Shown here one piece after another: positions 1-5,196 of a stretch of DNA of 5,196 nt; within the stretch, counting starts at the first letter, position 1; the number at the start of each line of letters is the position of its first letter. The DNA is taken from the NCBI GenBank assembly GCA_946481625.1, contig CAMLOZ010000300.1:1-5196 (forward strand), in the 5' to 3' direction. The notes under the pieces were generated by a model, which ran no database searches, was not told the origin of the DNA, and saw only the letters and a program-made list of their open reading frames with translations. The DNA is from an uncultured Haloferula sp. GTDB lineage: Bacteria > Verrucomicrobiota > Verrucomicrobiae > Verrucomicrobiales > Akkermansiaceae. The position numbers were made by a program, and so were the translations under genes.

Positions 1-2
1 CC

Positions 3-602
3 TCCGTCCCTCCGCCGCCTGATGTGCCGCCGCCCTCCACGGGCTCCGCGGTGCCACCGCCGAATCTCGCCCCGCCACCGCCGTCCCCGGCACCGCCGAT
101 GCCGGATATGCCGCCGCCACCTCCGGTCGCGGCCACGGACCCTTATGTGCCTCCGAAGGCAAAGCTCGACTCGGACGAGGGGGAACTGGCGGTCTCCACC
201 GCCGGAGAGGCCAAGTTCGATACCCGCCTGATTGCGGCCTTTATCGATGCAATTATCGGCACCGTGATTTACATGGTTCTCGGAAAGCTCTCCCTCATGC
301 TGGGATGGCTGGTATCGAGTTCCTATTACCTGCTGCGGGATGCCTTGCCCTTTCTGGATGGCCAGAGCGTGGGTAAGAAGATGATGAAAACCCGCGCGGT
401 GGATCTGGAAGGGAAGAGCCTCTCCGGGAACTGGCAGGCGAGCATCGTCCGCAATATCGGACTCTTCATTCCCTTCTTCGGACTCGTCGAGGCGTACATC
501 CTCTACACCAAGAAGAATGAAGGCGCCCCGCTGCGCCGGCTTGGCGACGATTGGGCGAAGACAAAAGTCGTGGTGGTCAAGGATCCCCCGGCGGTATCCT
601 GA
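3..602 (+). CDS. RDD-family integral membrane protein, 5'-truncated by window edge
   Basis: This is the C-terminal part of an RDD-family membrane protein. The frame is open from the first full codon (position 3), so the true start lies outside the window; the in-frame GTG at 24 falls inside a proline-rich stretch and is unlikely to be the start. Counting from that GTG, residues 2-44 are a linker with about 22 prolines, then an acidic patch (DSDEGEL, 49-55), then the RDD domain from about 64 to 186. Domain hallmarks are R68 and D75 in FDTRLIAAFIDAIIG at the first membrane helix, the GQSVGKKMMKTRAVD segment (113-127) typical of the family, a last hydrophobic segment NIGLFIPFFGLVEAYIL (144-160), and the closing RRLGDDWAKTKVVVV. 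RDD proteins are poorly understood; some have been linked to ion transport. In similar proteins the missing N-terminus often carries a GYF-like or other small domain, which is inference here. It ends 10 bases from the convergent gene. Confidence 0.88.
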   Translation, partial: SVPPPPDVPPPSTGSAVPPPNLAPPPPSPAPPMPDMPPPPPVAATDPYVPPKAKLDSDEGELAVSTAGEAKFDTRLIAAFIDAIIGTVIYMVLGKLSLMLGWLVSSSYYLLRDALPFLDGQSVGKKMMKTRAVDLEGKSLSGNWQASIVRNIGLFIPFFGLVEAYILYTKKNEGAPLRRLGDDWAKTKVVVVKDPPAVS

Positions 603-612
603 ACCTGCCTTT

Positions 613-1323
613 TCATTTCAGATCTGGCACGGCGAAGACCCCCTTCGCCGCGGCCAGCTTGATCTTCTGATTCTTCGCGTATGCCGCTCCCGCGGCATCG
701 CGCAGGTCATTGCGGTCCTTGCCGGCCAGCCAAGGCTCCAGCGCGTCGTGGAGGATGAAAGAGCCGGGATACATGTACTGCGTGGTCAGTAGTACGGGGC
801 GGGCGCCGGCATTTCTCAGCCGCGTATCGAAGTAGGTATCGCTCATGCAGCAGAGCACCACCGCATCGGTCTTGCCCGCGGCCTTCGCGGCGGGCGGGTC
901 GATGGGGGTATCCATCAACACGTTGTGGCCGATGAAGGCGACAAGATCCTGCTTGCCCGACACCATCGCCTTCTCAAAGGCGATATAGCAGTCCTTCAGG
1001 TTCGAGCCGCGCCATGCCTCCGCGACCAGCACGGCATCGTGCGAAACATGCCGGAAGGTAAGGCGCTCGAGGATACGTTCGTCGCCGGTCGCCGTCTCGC
1101 GTTTCTCCAGTTTCCAACGCTTGCTGACCTTGAAACAGGAGCGCAGGCCGTCGCTGCAGCCCCAGTAGAGATTCTCGTCCGGCTTGTTGCCGTCGCCGAT
1201 TCTGGCACCCACCTTTACGATCCCCTGCGTTGCGTTGTCGCAGAGGCCCACGAAGACCGCGATCCGCTTTTCCGCCGCGACGACCGGGGACAGCAGGAAC
1301 AGACAGAGGAGGAAAAACCGCAT
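613..1323 (-). CDS. Secreted protein of unknown function, possible clan CD-like (caspase-like) fold
   Basis: Complete 236-residue protein. Residues 1-17 form a classical signal peptide (MRFF, then a Leu-rich core, then a VAA/E cleavage site after Ala17), so it is exported; there is no lipobox. I recall similar uncharacterised bacterial proteins sharing the DNATQGIV and NLYWG segments, but no functional name. The layout suggests an alpha/beta fold: strand RIAVFVGLCDN (20-30), conserved NLYWGCSDGL (51-60), helix around 105-123, strand DLVAFIGHN ending in Gly132-His133, strand DAVVLCCMSD with Cys158-Cys159, then helix and strand ARPVLLTTQYMYPG. A His after one strand and a Cys after the next is the arrangement of clan CD peptidases, but the spacing (about 26 residues) is short and catalysis is unproven. 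The mature part has six cysteines (28, 56, 63, 112, 158, 159), so disulfides are an alternative role. The ATG start has no Shine-Dalgarno sequence but sits directly before the signal peptide. The gene diverges from the ABC operon. Confidence 0.85.
   Translation of the reverse strand: MRFFLLCLFLLSPVVAAEKRIAVFVGLCDNATQGIVKVGARIGDGNKPDENLYWGCSDGLRSCFKVSKRWKLEKRETATGDERILERLTFRHVSHDAVLVAEAWRGSNLKDCYIAFEKAMVSGKQDLVAFIGHNVLMDTPIDPPAAKAAGKTDAVVLCCMSDTYFDTRLRNAGARPVLLTTQYMYPGSFILHDALEPWLAGKDRNDLRDAAGAAYAKNQKIKLAAAKGVFAVPDLK
630..650. terminator. Hairpin at convergent gene ends, possible weak terminator
   Basis: CGGCGAAG (630-637) pairs perfectly with CTTCGCCG (643-650) around the five-base loop ACCCC. 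It lies 27 bases past the stop of the RDD gene and inside the last codons of the convergent secreted-protein gene. It is a strong GC stem in a sensible place to end plus-strand transcription, but no T-run follows on either strand, so it is not a standard intrinsic terminator. It may simply reflect the codons for AAKGVFAV. Confidence 0.25.
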
Positions 1324-1492
1324 CAGGATAAAACGTCACCGGACGCAGGGTTTTTCCAAACTTGCGAAGGGAAGAAATCCCTGTGATTCCCATGGGAAAT
1401 CCGGCAAGATCCCGGATGATTCGCCTCCTGTTCATCACCATTTCACGGGCGGTGCCACAGGGTTTCACAGAACTCCCATTCTTTCATCCGCC
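1324..1492. other. Divergent intergenic region serving the secreted-protein gene and the ABC operon
   Basis: This is the only sizeable non-coding stretch in the window, 169 bases between two divergent start codons, so promoters for both directions must lie here or within gene ends. I see no convincing -35/-10 pair on either strand. A T-rich TTTTAT lies just 4 bases upstream of the minus-strand ATG, too close for an ordinary leader. Neither start codon has a purine-rich ribosome binding site. The visible structure is a palindrome and hairpin pair at 1387-1417, and GAAATCC occurs twice in direct orientation (1374-1380 and 1396-1402), 22 bases apart, about two helical turns. Confidence 0.7.
1387..1417. 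promoter_or_regulatory. Candidate operator: perfect 12-bp palindrome followed by a 6-bp inverted repeat
   Basis: TTCCCATGGGAA at 1387-1398 is a perfect uninterrupted palindrome, the form expected of a site for a dimeric regulator. It is followed immediately by ATCCGG (1399-1404), a 7-base spacer, and CCGGAT (1412-1417), a second inverted repeat. The pair lies 63 bases from the minus-strand start and about 75 bases from the plus-strand start, suitably placed to control both divergent units. No regulator gene is in the window and I do not recognise the site as that of a known family. A 12-bp perfect palindrome in a 169-base region is not expected by chance but is not decisive. Confidence 0.3.
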
Positions 1493-2446
1493 ATGTCCAT
1501 CCCGAGATCCTTGCGGCCTCTTGCTTATCTCGCCACCGGGCTCGCGGTCGGTGGACTGGGTGCGACCCTTTTCCGCGAGAGCCTGCCGGGTGCGGCAGGA
1601 TCGCCGGAGGAGCAGGTTCGCAAGCTCGAGGTGAAGCTCAAGGACGCGCAGAACCAGATCGTGGCCCTGCAGGGCTCCGGCCGCACCAAGCAGGGCCGGA
1701 CTTTTGCCGATGGCGCGCGCGGAATCGTGGAGGACATCCGGGCGGGACGGCCGGTAAGCCCGGAAGACCTGTTCCGAGCCAGCCAACCGCTGCTGCGCGA
1801 TCTTTCCCCCATTTTCGACCGCATGCGCATCCGGGAGGAGAAGCGCAATATCGACAGCCGGATGGGCGAGTTGACCCGCAAGTACGACCTCACTCCCGAT
1901 CAGGAGGAGAAGCTCAAGAAGTGGTTCGAGCAGAAGGTGGAGGCGGATGCGAAACGCTTCAGCGATCTCGTCGCGAACGACCGGACCACGCTCGAAGATC
2001 TCATGCGGGAGAGCGAAGCGAAGCGTTGGGACGATGGACTGGATGGTTTCATGCCTTCCATCCTCGGCGGCGAGAAGCTCGCGGACTTCCGGGAAGAACG
2101 GATGAACGAGAAGATCGAAAGGGTCCAGGAGGAGGCGGACATGCGGGTGGAGCGAGTGGACTCGGTCGTGCATCTCGACCATGCCCAGCGGGAGCAAGTC
2201 TTCGCCATCATGGCCCGCGGCTCGCGCGACTACGACCCGGCGATGGTGCTTGAAGGGGCATCAGGTGACATCGGCGATACCCCCGGCGGAGGGGACCGCA
2301 ATCAGGCCATGCTCTCCGTCCTGCGACCGGACCAGCGGGCAGCCTGGGAAGCGGAACGCGAACGTCGTCGTCAGGAAACCTCGAAGGAGATGAACGAGAT
2401 GGGGCTGTCGATGCCGCGGAATTGGGATCCTCTCGAAGATTACTGA
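1493..2446 (+). CDS. Membrane-anchored coiled-coil protein with LxxxQ motifs, ABC-operon partner
   Basis: A 317-residue protein that I cannot assign to a named family. Residues 9-27 (LAYLATGLAVGGLGATLF) form one N-terminal membrane helix or uncleaved signal anchor, with basic residues before it (R5, R8), so the rest is probably extracytoplasmic. A coiled coil (about 38-60) follows, then a mostly helical, highly charged body. Three LxxxQ motifs start helices: LTPDQEEKLKKWF at 133, LDHAQREQVFAIM at 228 and LRPDQRAAWEAER at 277. These resemble the LTxxQ motif of Spy/CpxP-type envelope proteins, a weak similarity only. There are no cysteines. I chose the ATG at 1493 because the anchor follows it directly; an upstream in-frame extension to 1184 would run antisense through the secreted-protein gene. 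No Shine-Dalgarno sequence is visible. It lies 8 bases before the ATPase start, so it is probably an accessory or sensor for that transporter. Confidence 0.85.
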   Translation: MSIPRSLRPLAYLATGLAVGGLGATLFRESLPGAAGSPEEQVRKLEVKLKDAQNQIVALQGSGRTKQGRTFADGARGIVEDIRAGRPVSPEDLFRASQPLLRDLSPIFDRMRIREEKRNIDSRMGELTRKYDLTPDQEEKLKKWFEQKVEADAKRFSDLVANDRTTLEDLMRESEAKRWDDGLDGFMPSILGGEKLADFREERMNEKIERVQEEADMRVERVDSVVHLDHAQREQVFAIMARGSRDYDPAMVLEGASGDIGDTPGGGDRNQAMLSVLRPDQRAAWEAERERRRQETSKEMNEMGLSMPRNWDPLEDY

Positions 2447-2454
2447 GAAAGCGC

Positions 2455-3408
2455 ATGCATCAGCCGATTCCTGCCATCGATGTCCGCTATCTGCGGGTGG
2501 ACTACGGCAACTTCACCGCCGTGGACGATCTCTCGCTGACCGTGCCTCCCGGCGAGGTTTTCGGCCTCGTGGGGCCGAACGGCGCAGGCAAGACCAGCAC
2601 CTTCCGTGTGCTCACCACGCTGATGGAGCCGACCTACGGCGAGGTGATCCTCGACGGGGTGGACGTGCTGGAGGATCTGGAGAGCGCGCGGCGGATCATC
2701 GGCTACATGCCGGATCTCGCACCGGTGCCTTCCGATCTCAAGGTGTGGGAGTTCCTCGAATTCCACGCGGATGCCTACGGTCTCGGGACGCGCGCACAGC
2801 GTCGCGAGCGGGTGGCCGAGTGCCTGGAGGAAGTCGCTCTCACGCCGCAACGCAACAACTGGTGCAAGGCGCTCTCCCGCGGCCAAACCCAGCGGGTGGT
2901 GCTGGCCAAGACGCTGCTGCATCGTCCGCGCGTGCTGATCCTGGATGAGCCGGCAAGCGGTCTCGATCCGCTCGCACGCCGCGATCTTCGCAATGTCCTG
3001 CGCAGGCTGGCGAAGGGAGGCGCGACCGTGTTCGTAAGCTCGCACATCCTCAGCGAGCTCGCCGAGATGTGCACTTCGCTCTGCGTGATGAACCGCGGCA
3101 AGCTGCTGGCATCCGGCACGGTCGAGCAGGTTCGGGAGCAGCTTGGCAATACCGAGCGCAAGCTGACCGCCGCGTTGCTGAGCCGTCACGAGGAGGCCGC
3201 GGAATGGCTCTCCGCCCAGCCCGCGGTCCACGATCTGCGGATCGACGGCGACCGCGTGATCTTCGGCTTCACCGGCACGGACGAGTCGCAAGCGGATCTG
3301 ATGGAAGGGCTGATCGCCCGCGGCATCCGCATGCGTGCCTTCGAGGAGAAGCGCAGTTCCTTCGAGGATATCCTGGTGGAAGTCGCCGAATCCAACCGCC
3401 GTCCATGA
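2455..3408 (+). CDS. ABC transporter ATP-binding protein (ABC-2 exporter type)
   Basis: A 317-residue cytoplasmic ATPase that would power the permease encoded next. All core motifs are visible: aromatic A-loop Y17, Walker A GPNGAGKT (40-47), signature LSRGQTQR (140-147, with R in place of the usual first G of LSGGQ), Walker B RVLILDE with catalytic E165, D-loop SGLD (168-171) and H-loop His197 in SSH. At the Q-loop position the sequence is GYMPDLAPV, with Asp87 where Gln normally lies; I recall YMPD in a subfamily of ABC-2 ATPases, so it is probably a subfamily trait. Residues from about 230 onward form a C-terminal extension (alpha/beta, RIDGDRVIFGF) common in exporters of this type. The ATG at 2455 is preferred over an in-frame TTG at 2422, since TTG would overlap the upstream gene; a weak GAGAAAG lies just upstream. 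The stop overlaps the permease start as ATGA, indicating translational coupling. Confidence 0.95.
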   Translation: MHQPIPAIDVRYLRVDYGNFTAVDDLSLTVPPGEVFGLVGPNGAGKTSTFRVLTTLMEPTYGEVILDGVDVLEDLESARRIIGYMPDLAPVPSDLKVWEFLEFHADAYGLGTRAQRRERVAECLEEVALTPQRNNWCKALSRGQTQRVVLAKTLLHRPRVLILDEPASGLDPLARRDLRNVLRRLAKGGATVFVSSHILSELAEMCTSLCVMNRGKLLASGTVEQVREQLGNTERKLTAALLSRHEEAAEWLSAQPAVHDLRIDGDRVIFGFTGTDESQADLMEGLIARGIRMRAFEEKRSSFEDILVEVAESNRRP

Positions 3409-5102
3409 ATCTTCCTCCGCCATCCTTCGCGCCGCAGCGGCATTCCTCGTGGAACCTCTTGCGGAATCCGATCTTCCGCCGCTATTGCCAATCCCGGTTG
3501 CGCTTGCGCGGGCTGTCCATCACCTTGCTGATCACGATCCTGGTCGCGGGTTTCATCGCGGGCATGTCCCATGCCATTGCAGTACAGGAGAATGAACGTG
3601 TGGAAGACCTGGCGCGCGGCGCCTTCATCGTCACGCTCGTGGTGCAAGGCTTGATCCTCTTCATGCTCGGGACCGCCCAAGTGGCGGGAGGGATGACGGC
3701 GGAGCGCGACGAGGGCGTGATCGACTACCAGCGTCTCGTGCCGATGTCGCCCCTGGCCAAGGTGGTGGGATACCTTTTCGGTCTGCCGGTGCGGGAGTAT
3801 GTGATGTTCTTCACGACACTGCCTTTCTCGGCCTGGCTTGCATGGCGGGGCAATATCGCCCCGGAGACCTGGCTTCCGCTCTACACGGTTTTCTTCACTT
3901 CCACGCTGCTCTATCACTTCACCGGCTTGCTCACCGGCACCGTGGCCCGCAACCGTCGATGGGCCTTCCTCGCGTCGATAGGCCTGGTCTTCGCACTCTA
4001 CACGGTAATACCCTACCTCTCGAAGTTCGGACTGGTGTTCTTCAAGTACCTGACGATCCGGCCGGTCTTCGAGGAACTCCTTCCCGGCATGTTGCCGCGG
4101 GATGCGGCTGCGGTCGTGGAGGCGGGACAGCGCCTCGTGCCGACGGTGAAGTTCTTCGGCCTCGATTTCTCGGAAATGGTCTTCACGGTGTTCTCGCAGG
4201 GAGGCCTCGTCATCACGTTCACCATGATGCTCTGCCGCAAGTGGCGGCGGCACGAATCCCATTTGCTCGGCAAGGTTTGGGCGACAGGGTTTTTCATCTG
4301 GATCCAGATGCTGTTGTTGGGGAACGCGCTGCCCTTGATTGACCCCGGCACGCTCTTTCCTTCGAGGGAGTTCACCCGCTATGCGCGGATGCTGCTGACC
4401 TGGTCGCCCAAGCCCGAGGAGGCGCTCGCGATGTCCGCGCTCTACGGCCTGGCGACCATGATGCTGCTCTTCATCCTGGGAGGCATCATCACGCCCACGC
4501 CGGAGAGCCAGATCCGAGGCTGGCGACGGGCCCGCAAGCAGGGGGACCGCTCGCTGCCCTTCCTCTCGGACACCTCGACGGCGTTCGGGTCGGTGGTGGT
4601 GATGGCTTTGGCCGGTGCCGCGGGATGGTATCTCTTCACGCGGGGGCTCGTCGAGTCGCGCTGGTTCGACGGGCACGTGTTGCCATTGTCGGTGTTCGGA
4701 TACTTCGCAGCCATCCTGCTTGCTTCCGGGCTCGGATTCCAGGTCCTGCTGGAAACGAAGGGCGGCCGTGCGGTGGGCCTCGCCGCGATCTTCGTGGGCG
4801 TGGTCCCCATCATGATCGGGGCCTTGCTCAGTGCGATGGGTGGCCGGCTCGTGCCGATCGCGATGTGGTTCATCGGAATCTCGCCGCTCAGCATGCCGGC
4901 CTTTGCCGCGGGTTCGCTGCTGCCGATGGTGGAATTGCCCGAGCAGGTCATCCGCGCCGTCCCGCGGGCTTTCCAGTTCTGGCTCTTCGTTTCGGTGATC
5001 GGGACGGTATGGCTGGTGGTGCGCCTGTGGGAGACGCGGAGGGCGATGGCCGCCGACGTGCTTTCGGCGCCTGTGGAACCCGCCCCACCGATGGGATCCT
5101 GA
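3405..5102 (+). CDS. ABC-2-type transporter permease, full-length (about 12-13 membrane segments)
   Basis: A 565-residue inner-membrane protein and the translocation partner of the ATPase just upstream. The start ATG overlaps the ATPase stop by four bases (ATGA). A basic cytoplasmic N-terminus (RNPIFRRYCQSRLRLRG, 20-36) precedes the first helix. Hydrophobic segments lie near 37-59, 73-95, 121-146, 157-180, 186-213, 258-277, 290-312, 341-363, 392-411, 426-448, 457-478, 482-508 and 522-542. Between segments 2 and 3 is GGMTAERDEGVIDYQRLVPM (95-114) and then SPL, which matches the GERExGTL...L.PLS region characteristic of ABC-2 permeases. ABC-2 half-permeases usually have six helices; the doubled count suggests two six-helix halves in one chain, although only the first half shows a clear ERxxG motif. 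A basic stretch RGWRRARKQGDR (371-382) sits mid-protein, where the halves would join. The substrate cannot be told from the sequence. Confidence 0.9.
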   Translation: MNLPPPSFAPQRHSSWNLLRNPIFRRYCQSRLRLRGLSITLLITILVAGFIAGMSHAIAVQENERVEDLARGAFIVTLVVQGLILFMLGTAQVAGGMTAERDEGVIDYQRLVPMSPLAKVVGYLFGLPVREYVMFFTTLPFSAWLAWRGNIAPETWLPLYTVFFTSTLLYHFTGLLTGTVARNRRWAFLASIGLVFALYTVIPYLSKFGLVFFKYLTIRPVFEELLPGMLPRDAAAVVEAGQRLVPTVKFFGLDFSEMVFTVFSQGGLVITFTMMLCRKWRRHESHLLGKVWATGFFIWIQMLLLGNALPLIDPGTLFPSREFTRYARMLLTWSPKPEEALAMSALYGLATMMLLFILGGIITPTPESQIRGWRRARKQGDRSLPFLSDTSTAFGSVVVMALAGAAGWYLFTRGLVESRWFDGHVLPLSVFGYFAAILLASGLGFQVLLETKGGRAVGLAAIFVGVVPIMIGALLSAMGGRLVPIAMWFIGISPLSMPAFAAGSLLPMVELPEQVIRAVPRAFQFWLFVSVIGTVWLVVRLWETRRAMAADVLSAPVEPAPPMGS

Positions 5103-5107
5103 CGGCG

Positions 5108-5196
5108 TCAACCCCGCGGGTCCTGCCCGGCCTTCAGCCGCACCACCGAGAGTCGCGTGCGTTCCGCGATGAGCGCCCGCACCGCGGCAATGAAGA
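5108..5196 (-). CDS. C-terminal fragment of an unrecognised gene, truncated by window edge
   Basis: Reading the minus strand from the right edge gives 28 codons without interruption, then TGA at 5110-5108. The peptide begins FIAAVRALIAERTRLSVVR and ends KAGQDPRG. About 24 of the 28 third positions are G or C, matching the coding bias of the neighbours, and the composition (an amphipathic helix with a basic tail) looks like a real C-terminus. It is too short to name, and the family is unknown to me. It converges on the permease gene with only 5 bases between the two stops, which fits the tight packing of this chromosome. The alternative is chance readthrough of GC-rich sequence. Confidence 0.6.
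   Translation of the reverse strand, partial: FIAAVRALIAERTRLSVVRLKAGQDPRG

Noticed and set aside
1379..1462. CCCTGTG (1379-1385) and CACAGGG (1456-1462) as a long-range inverted repeat.
   Set aside because: Seven bases separated by 70 is expected by chance in a region of this size and does not extend.
1184..1492. In-frame N-terminal extension of the anchored coiled-coil protein.
   Set aside because: It runs antisense through the secreted-protein gene, is Arg-rich and unstructured, and would bury the membrane anchor; the ATG at 1493 directly precedes the anchor.
1484..2197. A 237-residue open frame on the minus strand opposite the coiled-coil gene.
   Set aside because: Leu/His-rich shadow without a signal or domain; the plus-strand reading has an anchor, a coiled coil and operon spacing.
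2422..2454. TTG start giving the ATPase 11 extra residues.
   Set aside because: It overlaps the end of the upstream gene by 25 bases, and the ATG at 2455 sits at the normal distance from the first ABC strand.
2440..3423. A 327-residue open frame on the minus strand, antisense to the ATPase.
   Set aside because: The plus strand carries all ABC ATPase motifs; the antisense product has no recognisable pattern.
5100..5110. Odd palindrome TGACGGCGTCA joining the two convergent stop codons.
   Set aside because: The outer TGA/TCA symmetry follows from two opposed TGA stops; only two further base pairs match, which is chance level and too short for a terminator.
3186..5111. A 641-residue open frame on the minus strand, antisense to the permease.
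   Set aside because: It is rich in His, Arg, Glu and Pro with no domain or membrane pattern, and lies opposite a clear ABC-2 permease; long antisense frames are expected in GC-rich genes.

Overview
The window is GC-rich bacterial chromosome, roughly 60-65% G+C by eye, with strong G/C preference at third codon positions in every gene called. It is densely packed: five genes plus the tail of a sixth, with almost no spacing except one divergent intergenic region. The protein styles (an RDD membrane protein behind a long proline-rich linker, an ABC ATPase with a YMPD segment where the Q-loop usually lies, and start codons mostly without a Shine-Dalgarno sequence) remind me of Verrucomicrobiota such as the Luteolibacter/Verrucomicrobiaceae group. 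That placement is an impression, not a result; no rRNA or marker gene is present.

Layout. (1) 3-602 (+): C-terminal part of an RDD-family membrane protein, open to the left edge. (2) 613-1323 (-): a complete 236-residue secreted protein of unknown function, convergent with gene 1 and separated by 10 bases. (3) 1324-1492: divergent intergenic region with a perfect 12-bp palindrome and an adjacent hairpin. (4) 1493-5102 (+): a compact three-gene unit, consisting of a membrane-anchored coiled-coil protein with three LxxxQ motifs, an ABC ATPase, and a large ABC-2-type permease. Gaps are 8 bases and then a 4-base ATGA overlap, so the three are very probably one operon. (5) 5108-5196 (-): C-terminal end of an unrecognised gene, convergent with the permease and only 5 bases away.

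How the genes may work together. The ATPase and permease make an ABC-2-type exporter of unknown substrate. The permease is long enough (565 residues, about 12-13 membrane segments) to be a fused full-length membrane unit. The anchored coiled-coil protein just upstream resembles, only loosely, the LTxxQ (Spy/CpxP-like) envelope proteins and could be an extracytoplasmic accessory or sensor for the transporter.

The most interesting single protein is the secreted one at 613-1323. Its two hydrophobic strand-like blocks, one followed by His133 and the other by Cys158-Cys159, look like the His/Cys dyad layout of clan CD (caspase/gingipain/CHAT-like) folds. This is a hypothesis from motif reading only. 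No RNA gene, mobile element, CRISPR array or clear intrinsic terminator was seen.
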